This document shows, piece after piece, positions 53,374-61,582 of a DNA stretch of 64,000 nucleotides. The position numbers were made by a program, and so were the translations under genes. The DNA lies in the NCBI RefSeq assembly GCF_000377705.1, contig NZ_KB898623.1:822924-886923 (forward strand). Reading direction: 5' to 3'. Positions within the stretch are counted from its first letter, which is position 1. The number at the start of each line of letters is the position of its first letter. A model generated the notes under the pieces. The model did no database searches. It worked only from the letters and a program-made list of their open reading frames with translations, and had not been told where the DNA came from. Source of the stretch: Salsuginibacillus kocurii DSM 18087. Its GTDB lineage: Bacteria; Bacillota; Bacilli; Bacillales; Marinococcaceae.

Positions 53374-53582
53374 TTACCATTTATAGAAACATTTTACTTC
53401 CTTCTTACTTCAGCTCCGACTCTTCTATGCTAGTAGATTTTGAAAAAGAAAACATTTGCAACCTATGGCAGGCTTTCATAAACTGGAAGTATGATTAACA
53501 ACATAAGTTTAAAAAATTGGTTTTTAAACCGAGCTTTTAGTAGAATATATACTTCGAGATATTATGATAAAGGCGGTTTCAC

Positions 53583-54593
53583 ATGCGAGCTACCATATAT
53601 GATGTTGCAAAACAAGCAGGAGTGTCCATTGCTACAGTATCAAAGGTTGTAAACCAAACCGGGAATATTAGTCAAACAACAAGAGAGCTTGTCATTGAAG
53701 TGATGAAAGAGCTGGAATATGAACCTAGCTCTATTGCCTCTGCCTTAACTGGTAAAGAAACAGGAACAATTGGGCTGCTGGTACCAGATTTGGCAAATCC
53801 TTTTTTTGCTGAAGTCGCTCGAAAAATAGAAGATGAGGCTCAAGCACTAGGGTTGGGCGTGGTCGCTTGTAGCACTGACCTCGATGACGAAAAGGTTGAA
53901 CGATACGTCTCCTTACTTAGCCAAAAACGAGTGGATGGTTTAATCGTTGCTTCCATTGTTACTAATTCTTCTATTTTACAAAAGCTTGTAAAACAGAATA
54001 TTCCGCTCTTACTTTTTTCAGTAGATATTCCCTCCTTAGGAGTAGACACTGTCTCACTTGATGACTACCGGGCTGGCTATCTGGCAACCGATCATTTGCT
54101 TGAACTTGGCCATCAGCGAATCGGAACAATTATAGAGAATGCCCAGAGCAGCAACTATCGAATGCAGGGATATACAGAAGCGTTTAATGTCCATGGAATA
54201 GCAGTTCCCAACGAACATACAGTGCAAATTAAATCAACATTTGAACATGGTAGAAAGGCGGCGAACGAGTTATTATCGCAGGAAAATCCACCCTCTGCGA
54301 TCATCGCATTCAATGACTTGCTTGCTATCGCAGTATTACAGGAGGCTAATCGCCTCGGTTTTCATGTTCCAAAAGACTTATCAGTAGTAGGTTTTGATAA
54401 TACCATGTATGCTGAAATCTCTTCACCTCCGCTAACAACCGTTGCTCAACCTATTGACGAAATGTCTTCACTCACCATGCAGATCTTAAGTAAAAGAATC
54501 AAAAAAGAATCCTCTCATAAACAACGAATAATGCTCTCTCCAGAACTTATCAAGCGTCAATCGACGGCAGCCCCGAACAGCCAAAGAATTTAA
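53583..54593 (+). CDS. LacI/GalR-family regulator
   Basis: 336 residues. Helix-turn-helix 1-55 (TIYDVAKQAGVSIATVSKVVN, then the hinge helix EYEPSSIASALTG) and a periplasmic-binding ligand domain (GLLVPDLANPFFAEVARKIE, HQRIGTI, FNDLLAIAVLQEANRLG, VVGFDNTMYAEISSPPLTTVAQP). Strongly similar in sequence to the LacI gene at 55872-56894, so the pair arose by duplication. It should repress one of the nearby dehydrogenase or transporter units. The ATG follows AAAGGCGG. Terminator at 54621. Confidence 0.9.
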   Translation: MRATIYDVAKQAGVSIATVSKVVNQTGNISQTTRELVIEVMKELEYEPSSIASALTGKETGTIGLLVPDLANPFFAEVARKIEDEAQALGLGVVACSTDLDDEKVERYVSLLSQKRVDGLIVASIVTNSSILQKLVKQNIPLLLFSVDIPSLGVDTVSLDDYRAGYLATDHLLELGHQRIGTIIENAQSSNYRMQGYTEAFNVHGIAVPNEHTVQIKSTFEHGRKAANELLSQENPPSAIIAFNDLLAIAVLQEANRLGFHVPKDLSVVGFDNTMYAEISSPPLTTVAQPIDEMSSLTMQILSKRIKKESSHKQRIMLSPELIKRQSTAAPNSQRI

Positions 54594-54620
54594 CCATTTT
54601 GGCTAAGGAACACCTCCTAC

Positions 54621-54661
54621 ACAAAGAAGTTAAGCACTGAAAAAGCGCTTAACTTCTTTGT
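54621..54661. terminator. Bidirectional terminator
   Basis: ACAAAGAAGTTAAGC (54621-54635) pairs with GCTTAACTTCTTTGT (54647-54661), 15 base pairs, between convergent LacI and dehydrogenase genes. Part of it resembles a LacI operator half-site, probably by chance. Confidence 0.85.
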
Positions 54662-54686
54662 ATTGTAAGAGAAGATTTCATCACAT

Positions 54687-55712
54687 TTAAATCTTATGGA
54701 CCAAATGGAACTCCGCTAGTGAAACCGAACGTTGTTCTTCCCATGACAACTTAGCTGCATTGGCCATCAGTTCTGCCTTATATCCATCATCTGCTGTGCA
54801 AAGAAGCGGCTTATCCTCTAAAATAGCCGTGGCAAATTCATTAATTTCATCTTCATAAGCGTCTTTATAACGATCTAAGAAGAAATACTTTGGTTGATCA
54901 ATTGTAATCGCATTTTGCGTCGATATCTGTACATTGGTCTGGGCTTCATTATCCGCCGCTACAGCCCCTTGATCACCAAACACTTCAATGCGCTGGTCAT
55001 AGCCGTATACAGCTTGGCGGCTGTTGTCGATCACTCCCATAGCACCGTTTTCAAATGTTAATGTTATGATGGCTGTGTCCACATCCCCTTTTCTTGCAAA
55101 CATCGGATCCACCAAGTTGGCAGCTTTTACAGATACCTCGGTCACTTCACTTCCTGAAAGATAGCGCATCATATCAAAATCATGAATCGTCATATCCATA
55201 AACATTCCGCCGGAACCCGCAATATATTCTTCCGGAGGAGGCTCCGGGTCACGCGAACTAACTTTTATAATATGCGGATTCCCTATTTTCCCTTCTTGCA
55301 CGGTTTCAGCCACTTTTCTGAAGTGTTTATCAAAACGGCGATTAAACCCTACCTGAAATTTGACCCCAGCTTCGTTGATAACCTGTAACACTTCTTTCGT
55401 TTCCTCAAGGTTAAAGCTGATCGGCTTTTCACATAATATATGTTTCCCAGCTTTGGCAGCCGCTTTAATAAAGCGAATGTGTGAATCCGTAGATGAACAA
55501 ATAAAAACAGCATCGATCTCAGGGTCTTCAAGCACCCTTTCCGGTTCATTGGTAATCATAGGAACCTCTCGTTCATAGATGGTTCCTTTTAAATGATCCG
55601 TATGAATGTCTGCTATCGCGTTTAAGTTTAATAAATTCGAGTTTAAGATATTGCTAGCGTGCAACTGGCCAATCCTTCCCGCTCCAATGATCCCTACATT
55701 AATGGTAGTCAT
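54687..55712 (-). CDS. Gfo/Idh/MocA dehydrogenase, inositol 2-dehydrogenase-like
   Basis: 341 residues from an ATG at 55712, which stands 6 bases after GGAGG; the frame opens upstream to 55751 with no site. NAD-binding start GIIGAGRIGQLHASNI, catalytic EKPISF, and the IolG-type DxxxHDFDMMRYLSG with its metal/substrate His. Most like myo-inositol 2-dehydrogenase (IolG) of the three family members here. Upstream (55809) is a palindromic operator GTAAGCGCTTAC. The adjacent LacI gene upstream on the same strand is the likely repressor. Confidence 0.85.
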   Translation of the reverse strand: MTTINVGIIGAGRIGQLHASNILNSNLLNLNAIADIHTDHLKGTIYEREVPMITNEPERVLEDPEIDAVFICSSTDSHIRFIKAAAKAGKHILCEKPISFNLEETKEVLQVINEAGVKFQVGFNRRFDKHFRKVAETVQEGKIGNPHIIKVSSRDPEPPPEEYIAGSGGMFMDMTIHDFDMMRYLSGSEVTEVSVKAANLVDPMFARKGDVDTAIITLTFENGAMGVIDNSRQAVYGYDQRIEVFGDQGAVAADNEAQTNVQISTQNAITIDQPKYFFLDRYKDAYEDEINEFATAILEDKPLLCTADDGYKAELMANAAKLSWEEQRSVSLAEFHLVHKI

Positions 55713-55808
55713 GTTTCGTCCTCCTTCATATTCTTCTCTTCTCCCCTGCATACGATAAGTAACAAACCCTTATGGCAGAGAAAGTCCGTTAGTAAATTAA
55801 ATATTGGA

Positions 55809-55820
55809 GTAAGCGCTTAC
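55809..55820. promoter_or_regulatory. LacI-type operator palindrome
   Basis: GTAAGCGCTTAC, a perfect 12-base palindrome with the central GCGC found in LacI/GalR operators, about 97 bases upstream of the dehydrogenase start and 52 bases after the LacI stop. It likely controls the dehydrogenase gene. Confidence 0.55.
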
Positions 55821-55871
55821 CCATCTATGATAAGCTATAAAAAAGCGCTTTGAACCTTCACGTTCCATTAT

Positions 55872-56894
55872 CTACTTTTGAACCGGTGTTCTTGCTATAG
55901 TAGTCGTACTTTCTCGAACAACCAAGCTAGGCAGCAATACAATACGCTGTTTAACCGTCTTTTCACCTAGAATTTCCTGAACTAATAAATCTGTCACTTG
56001 CGTACCTAAATCTGCAATTGGCTGGGCAATGGTGGTCAGAGGAGGTTCACTGATGCTTGCAAGTAACGTATTGTCAAACCCGATAACTGATATATCTTGC
56101 GGCAATCGCAAACCAAGCTCTCGTGCTGCTTTCATCACTCCATTGGCTAACAAATCATTCATGGCAAATATGGCTGTTGGCGGCTGGGCTTGAGTTAGAA
56201 TCTTCATAGCCTGCTGTTTAGCCTCTTCTATTGTGTAAGCATCGGTCACTATATCTTTTTCACATACAGAAAGATTGTTTGTTGTCATCACTGACCTTAC
56301 TCCACGCAAACGTTCTTCTTCACTTGAGCTGTTTAAGCCGCCGAGCATAAAACCTAAATTTGTGTGGCCTAATTCGAGCAAATGCTCAGTTGCAAGTCTT
56401 CCTCCTAAATAATCATCAATTCGAACTGTGTCTACTTGCAAGGAAGGGCTGTCACGAGCAACGAGAGCAGTAGGGGTTTCTTGTTTAAGGAGTTCATGAA
56501 GTGTACGGTTATCTTGAATACCGGTTCCGAGAATAATCCCATCTACTTGTTTTCGGTGCAACCATTTGACATATTCAGCTTCTTTTTCAATTCCATTGTC
56601 CGTATTACAGATCACTACGCTAAACCCTTTTTCATGTCCTCGGTCTTCAATCCGACGAGCAAGCTCCGAGAAGTAAGGATTAGCAACATCGGGAACGAGC
56701 AAGCCAATCGTATTTGTATGTTTACCTGTTAACGCAGAGGCTACGACACTTGGCTCATAACCGAGTTCTTTCATAATTGCTAATACGTTCTCTCTCGTTT
56801 CACGACCAATCCGGCCTGTGTTGTTAATAACCTTTGATACTGTGGCTATAGAAACCCCGGCTTGTTCCGCAACATGGTATATGGTTGGTTTCAT
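55872..56894 (-). CDS. LacI/GalR-family regulator (second copy)
   Basis: 340 residues with helix-turn-helix TIYHVAEQAGVSIATVSKVIN, hinge GYEPSVVASALTG and ligand domain (GLLVPDVANPYFSELARRIE, FAMNDLLANGVMKAARELG, VIGFDNTLLASISEPPLTTIAQP). It is clearly paralogous to 53583-54593. It lies between two Gfo/Idh/MocA genes on the minus strand and is probably the repressor of the adjacent ABC-dehydrogenase operon, acting at palindromes near 63088 and 55809. Effector unknown. Confidence 0.9.
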   Translation of the reverse strand: MKPTIYHVAEQAGVSIATVSKVINNTGRIGRETRENVLAIMKELGYEPSVVASALTGKHTNTIGLLVPDVANPYFSELARRIEDRGHEKGFSVVICNTDNGIEKEAEYVKWLHRKQVDGIILGTGIQDNRTLHELLKQETPTALVARDSPSLQVDTVRIDDYLGGRLATEHLLELGHTNLGFMLGGLNSSSEEERLRGVRSVMTTNNLSVCEKDIVTDAYTIEEAKQQAMKILTQAQPPTAIFAMNDLLANGVMKAARELGLRLPQDISVIGFDNTLLASISEPPLTTIAQPIADLGTQVTDLLVQEILGEKTVKQRIVLLPSLVVRESTTTIARTPVQK

Positions 56895-56990
56895 TTGTTA
56901 ACCTTCTTTCTTCTCCACTTCTCTCCCTTTTTTAAATGCAAGTCATTGAATTAGCCCTGGCTCTTATTTTTGGAAAGTAGTACCGTGGTC

Positions 56991-57122
56991 CTACGCAATT
57001 TTTTCTTCAATGACCGTGAGGTGATCAATGGCCAACTGCGCATATTTGTAGGGTGGAGCTGTGTCAGGGTCTTGTTCTGCTTCCACTAATGAACCTCCTA
57101 GTCTCCTCAACCTCTCGCCCAT
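56991..57122 (-). CDS. Possible small protein or remnant after the dehydrogenase
   Basis: 43-codon frame (PPYKYAQLAIDHLTVIEEKI near its end) beginning 11 bases past the dehydrogenase stop. The ATG at 57122 has no site; a GTG at 57086 has GGAGG 7 bases before it and would give a 31-residue product. The pattern recalls the C-terminus of a sugar isomerase/epimerase, but I cannot prove it. Codon content is good but the length is very small, so it may be a fragment of a lost TIM-barrel gene. Confidence 0.35.
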   Translation of the reverse strand: MGERLRRLGGSLVEAEQDPDTAPPYKYAQLAIDHLTVIEEKIA

Positions 57123-57132
57123 CAAGAAAAGT

Positions 57133-58161
57133 TTATAATGAAGACTCTGTATGAATATGAACTGTCCGACGGCGGCCTTCTGCTAAAAATGACTGGGTTG
57201 CTTCCAAGGCAATTTCCATATTAATTTTTGAATCCCATGCCGTGACACGAGGTGCGCTCTGTTCACGAACACAGTCGACAAACTTTTGAATTTCAATAAA
57301 ATAAGCATCATTAAAACGAGTCTGGAAATCAGGAACAATTTCATAGTTGCTTCCTTTATTATTTAAAACGGTCACGTTTTGCTGACGCAAACTGCCAATA
57401 AGGACTGTTCCTTCAGAGCCGATTACTTCGGTACGAATGTCATGCCCATAAGGGGATGTGCGGCTCGCTTCAATATCTCCTGCTGCGCCAGACGCAAATT
57501 CTACATAAGTGATTGATTGATCGACATCGTTAAACTCTTTCATAAAGTCGTTGATTAAAATCCGCCCTTGAGCTGCCACTGTTGTAATTTCAGAATTCAT
57601 GAGGTAGCGGGCGATATCGTAGTCATGGATGGAACAATCCAGGAAAATGCCTCCACTATGTTTGATAAATTCAGCTGGAGGAGAGCCGCTGTCACGGGTA
57701 ATGCTTTTAAAATAAAGTGGTTCGCCAATTTCCCCCGCATCAATGCGTTCTTTTGCATCTACGTAAGCCGGGTCAAACCGGCGCATAAAACCGACCTGAC
57801 AGACTATCCCGCTGTCCTCAATTGCTTGAATGACTTCATCTGCTTCTGCCAGCGTTTGCGTAAGCGGTTTCTCAACAAATACATGTTTGCCCTGCTTTGC
57901 TGCTTTTTTTATTAAATCGCCGTGAGTACTCGTTGGCGTTACGATGACAAGAGCATCAATACTAGGATCTTCTATGGCTTCATCTGGCTCTGTCGTCCAC
58001 TCAGGCACTTCCAATTCTTCTGCTACTTGGTGTACGTGGCTTTCAATTGGATCTACTATTTTTACTAATTCTGCATGTTTTGCCCGCTGCTTTAAACTTT
58101 TTGCATGGTGAAGCCCAAGCCGACCCAGACCCAGGACAGCACATTTAATCGTGTCAGTCAT
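57133..58161 (-). CDS. Gfo/Idh/MocA dehydrogenase in ABC transporter operon
   Basis: 342 residues from an ATG at 58161, 6 bases after GGAGG. NAD-binding VLGLGRLGLHHAKSLK, VEKPLTQ with catalytic lysine, and SGGIFLDCSIHDYDIARYLM with the catalytic HD. Downstream of the CUT1 transporter genes on the minus strand, so it likely oxidises the imported sugar or polyol. Of the three family members this one is nearest to the sequence of 54687-55712. The gap to the ABC ATPase gene holds the 21-base array at 58375-58497. Confidence 0.86.
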   Translation of the reverse strand: MTDTIKCAVLGLGRLGLHHAKSLKQRAKHAELVKIVDPIESHVHQVAEELEVPEWTTEPDEAIEDPSIDALVIVTPTSTHGDLIKKAAKQGKHVFVEKPLTQTLAEADEVIQAIEDSGIVCQVGFMRRFDPAYVDAKERIDAGEIGEPLYFKSITRDSGSPPAEFIKHSGGIFLDCSIHDYDIARYLMNSEITTVAAQGRILINDFMKEFNDVDQSITYVEFASGAAGDIEASRTSPYGHDIRTEVIGSEGTVLIGSLRQQNVTVLNNKGSNYEIVPDFQTRFNDAYFIEIQKFVDCVREQSAPRVTAWDSKINMEIALEATQSFLAEGRRRTVHIHTESSL

Positions 58162-58215
58162 CGTTATCCTCCATTTGCTTATTTTTTCAAGGTAACCAAT
58201 AAGAAGCGATGGCAA

Positions 58216-58585
58216 AGGTCTTCTTTTGCTCCCAGCAAGTGGGTTGCTGCTGGTGACTTTCAGTGAGTGCGAAGTGATACAGAATGAGTGTCTAGTGAAA
58301 ATAAACCGTGTGACATTACAAACCTTGGGTACGAGGTCGTATCCACTCTGGTCGAAAGGAAGCGGTTTATATGCGCAGTGACATTTTTCTGTTGTGTAGT
58401 CACTCGTCTTCGTTGCGCGGTCACTCCTTTTCCTTGCGTAGTCGTACTCTCCCTTTACAAAGTCACTTAGTGCTTGTTGAACTTCCGTTGCAGTCGCTTA
58501 GAGCTCTAAACATTTTCATATTTCGTAAAGCGCTGGCCCAGCCTCTTAAATGTCCGCGAGTCTATCCAACAAGACACTTTTTAAG
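58216..58585. other. Gap between the dehydrogenase and the ABC ATPase gene
   Basis: 370 bases. The central part is the 21-base array described separately (58375-58497). I see no convincing terminator before it. The remaining bases show nothing distinctive. Confidence 0.5.
58375..58497. repeat. Intergenic array with 21-base period, family 2
   Basis: Four successive 21-base units and one of 22: GCGCAGTGACATTTTTCTGTT, GTGTAGTCACTCGTCTTCGTT, GCGCGGTCACTCCTTTTCCTT, GCGTAGTCGTACTCTCCCTTT, then ACAAAGTCACTT and so on (each listed unit is separate). A core of GTAGTCACT is shared, followed by a T/C-rich spacer. It is unrelated in sequence to family 1 but has the same period. Translations of it repeat every seven residues and are spurious. 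Confidence 0.75.
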
Positions 58586-59668
58586 CTAAACCACTTTCGC
58601 TTCCGTTTTGCCATCAAACATATGCAGCTTATGGTTCTTAAATTGCAACCAGACTTCTTGGTTCATTTCAATATCCACGTCTGGCTCAATACAGGCCATA
58701 ACCGTATGATCGCCTACCCGCACGATAGTAATCATTTCTTTCCCTAGTGGTTCAACAACGTAGACTTCACCTTTCACTGCACCAGGCTGTGGTGTAGTGC
58801 TAACCTGCACATCTTCCGGGCGCACACCCAGATACAAGTCGTCCCCGCTTAACTCGCGCTCAAAGATCTCACGCCATTCATGATCAATCGGAAAGTCAAA
58901 GACATCAAAATCAAGTCGGTCTTCCTTCCCTTTATAACGCCCTTTAACAAAGTTCATGGCTGGACTGCCAATAAAGCCGCCGACATACTTATTGGTCGGC
59001 TTATTATAAATTTCATTCGGAGCAGCAAGTTGTTGCAAATGACCACCTTCCATAATGGCGATGCGGTCAGCCATCGTCATTGCCTCGGTCTGATCGTGCG
59101 TTACATACACACTAGTAATACCAAGTTCTGTATGAAGACGCTTAATTTCCCCACGCATGTGTACCCGCAGTTTTGCATCAAGGTTTGAAAGCGGCTCATC
59201 CATTAGAAAGACATTGGGCTCACGAATGAGCGAACGCCCAAGTGCAACACGCTGCCGCTGGCCGCCGGACAACTCTTTTGGTTTTCGCTTCAGCAAATTT
59301 CCAATTTCTAATATCTCAGCCACCCGGTCTGCTTGCTTTTTCCGTTCTGCTTTTGAGACTTTGCGAATCTTTAAAGGATATGTGATATTTTCAAACACGC
59401 TCATGTGCGGGTACAAAGCATAGCTCTGAAAGACCATCGAGATATCTCGTTCTTTTGGTTCCATATCCGTGACGGGCTGGTTGCCGATATAAATTTCACC
59501 AGAAGTTGGATCTTCAAGTCCAGCCAGCATACGAAGCGCCGTTGATTTGCCACAGCCGGAAGGCCCTAGCAGTACCAGGAACTCTCCGTCGTGAATGGTA
59601 AGATTTAAATTTTCAAGTACGGGCGTTTCCCCGAATTGTTTAGTGATATTTTCATAACGTACTTCCAT
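58586..59668 (-). CDS. CUT1 sugar ABC transporter ATP-binding protein (MsmX/UgpC type)
   Basis: 360 residues. Walker A GPSGCGKST (about 38-46), Q-loop VFQSYALYPHM, signature LSGGQRQRVALGR, Walker B VFLMDEPLSNLDAKLR and H-loop VTHDQ, then a C-terminal TOBE/OB regulatory domain (about 235-355: LYLGVRPEDVQV). These are features of the MsmX/UgpC/MalK ATPase group. Unlike the MsmX of B. subtilis, which serves several transporters from elsewhere, this one is encoded with its own permeases. The ATG follows GAGGAGG. Confidence 0.93.
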   Translation of the reverse strand: MEVRYENITKQFGETPVLENLNLTIHDGEFLVLLGPSGCGKSTALRMLAGLEDPTSGEIYIGNQPVTDMEPKERDISMVFQSYALYPHMSVFENITYPLKIRKVSKAERKKQADRVAEILEIGNLLKRKPKELSGGQRQRVALGRSLIREPNVFLMDEPLSNLDAKLRVHMRGEIKRLHTELGITSVYVTHDQTEAMTMADRIAIMEGGHLQQLAAPNEIYNKPTNKYVGGFIGSPAMNFVKGRYKGKEDRLDFDVFDFPIDHEWREIFERELSGDDLYLGVRPEDVQVSTTPQPGAVKGEVYVVEPLGKEMITIVRVGDHTVMACIEPDVDIEMNQEVWLQFKNHKLHMFDGKTEAKVV

Positions 59669-59693
59669 GGTTCATCCTCCTCTTTTGCTGTTA

Positions 59694-60569
59694 TCAACCT
59701 TTTACTGCTCCCAGTGTCATTCCTTTGACCAAGTGCTTTTGTACGATGAAAGAGAAGATGACGACTGGTACAACAGCAAGTGTAGCTGCCGCCGTCAGCG
59801 AGCCCCAGTTTGTTTCATACTGCGTGATAAAAGTCGCAATCCCTGGTGGCAGCGTCATCATATCCGCAGAATTTAGTAAAAACATCGCAAATAAGAATTC
59901 ATTCCACGTTAGAATAATCGTGAAAATGGATGTAGCAACAAGTCCAGGTGCGACAAGCGGAAGTACGATTTTATAAAAAGCCTTCATTCTCGAATCGCCA
60001 TCCACCATCGCTGATTCTTCAAGATCTTTAGGAATCTCCTGAAAGAATGCCTTCATCATCCAGACAACAAAAGGTAAGTTAAAACCCGTATAGACAATAA
60101 GCATCGCCCAGTACGTGTTTAATAGACCGAGCTGCTGCATAATTAAGTACATCGGTACAATGACGACGATCGGCGGCAACATCCGCGCTGTCAAAATGGC
60201 AAACGATAAACGGTCATTTTTGTTAATCCGCATTTCAAACCGAGCCAGACTGTAAGCGGCAAGAGAACCAACTACTAAACAAATCACGGTTGAAGCGGAA
60301 GCTACAATCATGCTGTTAAAAAAGAAACCTAGAAATGGACTGCCTGCAGTTAACACCCCATCGACAGGGTCTAAATAATATTGCAATGTGAACTGTTGTG
60401 GAAAGAATGTCTGCGTTGAGTGGAAAAGCTCCCCCTGCGTTTTAAAGCTAGTGATAACCATCCAATAAATCGGAAATAGAACGATTAAACATATAATGAA
60501 CAATACCGTATAGCGAATAATTTCTTCACGCATTCGCTTGGCTTTCATTCCTGTTTTTGCGTTTTCCAT
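59694..60569 (-). CDS. CUT1 sugar ABC transporter permease (UgpE/MsmG type)
   Basis: 291 residues with six membrane segments (about 20-42, 75-98, 110-130, 145-165, 195-218, 250-272). The EAA coupling loop is EESAMVDGDSRMKAFYKIVLP. Its ATG follows the upstream permease stop with no spacer (TAAATG), the ribosome binding site AGGTGAG lying inside the upstream gene. Substrate not determinable from permease sequence. Confidence 0.92.
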   Translation of the reverse strand: MENAKTGMKAKRMREEIIRYTVLFIICLIVLFPIYWMVITSFKTQGELFHSTQTFFPQQFTLQYYLDPVDGVLTAGSPFLGFFFNSMIVASASTVICLVVGSLAAYSLARFEMRINKNDRLSFAILTARMLPPIVVIVPMYLIMQQLGLLNTYWAMLIVYTGFNLPFVVWMMKAFFQEIPKDLEESAMVDGDSRMKAFYKIVLPLVAPGLVATSIFTIILTWNEFLFAMFLLNSADMMTLPPGIATFITQYETNWGSLTAAATLAVVPVVIFSFIVQKHLVKGMTLGAVKG

Positions 60570-61517
60570 TTATGACTCACCTGCCTTTTCATTACGTGTT
60601 AACAGTTTAATCATGCCGTAGGAAAGTACAATGGTGACGAGCAACAAAATAAATAAACCTGCTGTCGCGTACCCATAATCGGAAAAACGCAAAGCAGCGC
60701 GATACATTAAGAAACTAATTACTTCAGTGGCTCTTCCCGGGCCACCTTGGGTTAATACGAACACCTGGTCAAACATACGAAGTGCATCCATAGTGCGAAT
60801 GACAAGCGCTACAATAATAATCGGCTTTAATAAAGGCAAGGTAATATCTTTTAAAATCTGCAGCCGCGAAGCCCCGTCTAAACGAGCTGCTTCATATGGA
60901 TCCTGTGGCAAAGACTGAAGGCCAGCCAAAATAATAAGAAAACACATTGGTGTCCACTGCCAGATATCTACCATCATGATGGAAAGAAAAGCAGTGCCCG
61001 AAGTTCCAAGCCAATTAACAGCTGGCAATCCGATAGACTGCAACATATAGTTGATAATCCCCATATCTGCATTTAACATTAAACGGAATATAATACCGAC
61101 AACTAGCGGAGATAACATCATCGGAATAATAAGAACCCAGCGTAAATATCCCATTACTTTTGTATCTTTTGAAACCATAAGAGCCATGAATAATCCCAGA
61201 ATCATTTCAAAAGCCACAACCCCAAAGGTATACAAGAGAGTAACACCCATCGAATTCCAGAACGTCATACTTGTAACTACTTCTGCATAGTTCGAACCAG
61301 TAAATCCATCTGGTTGACCGTACGTATTAAAATCCTGAAATGAGACATAGATTGAATAACCAAGTGGAAAAATTGTCAACACAGCTAAAATGAGCAGTGT
61401 TGGCAAAATGAGCCAGTAAGGCAGTAGGTGTTTGTTAGAAAATAGCGTTTTTTTGCGGTGTTTATTTGTCCAGTTCTTCTGCTTCTCGACCTCCACCGTC
61501 TCCTGCCGTTGTTCCAT
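60570..61517 (-). CDS. CUT1 sugar ABC transporter permease (UgpA/MsmF type)
   Basis: 315 residues, six membrane segments after a basic N-terminus (about 35-55 the first). The EAA loop is EAARLDGASRLQILKDITLP and it is followed by the segment TQGGPGRATEVISFLMYRAAL typical of UgpA/MalF-like permeases. It lies 65 bases after the binding-protein stop and is directly abutted by the second permease. Confidence 0.92.
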   Translation of the reverse strand: MEQRQETVEVEKQKNWTNKHRKKTLFSNKHLLPYWLILPTLLILAVLTIFPLGYSIYVSFQDFNTYGQPDGFTGSNYAEVVTSMTFWNSMGVTLLYTFGVVAFEMILGLFMALMVSKDTKVMGYLRWVLIIPMMLSPLVVGIIFRLMLNADMGIINYMLQSIGLPAVNWLGTSGTAFLSIMMVDIWQWTPMCFLIILAGLQSLPQDPYEAARLDGASRLQILKDITLPLLKPIIIVALVIRTMDALRMFDQVFVLTQGGPGRATEVISFLMYRAALRFSDYGYATAGLFILLLVTIVLSYGMIKLLTRNEKAGES

Positions 61518-61582
61518 ATACCTTCACCCTTCACATGAATTTGGTCAAAAGGCGCGGCAAAGTCCGCGCCTTTGCCAGTGCT

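Noticed and set aside
58288..58589. Two overlapping plus-strand frames with repeated Ser-Leu-Arg text
   Set aside because: They are translations of the 21-base array of family 2 and have no ribosome binding site or family.
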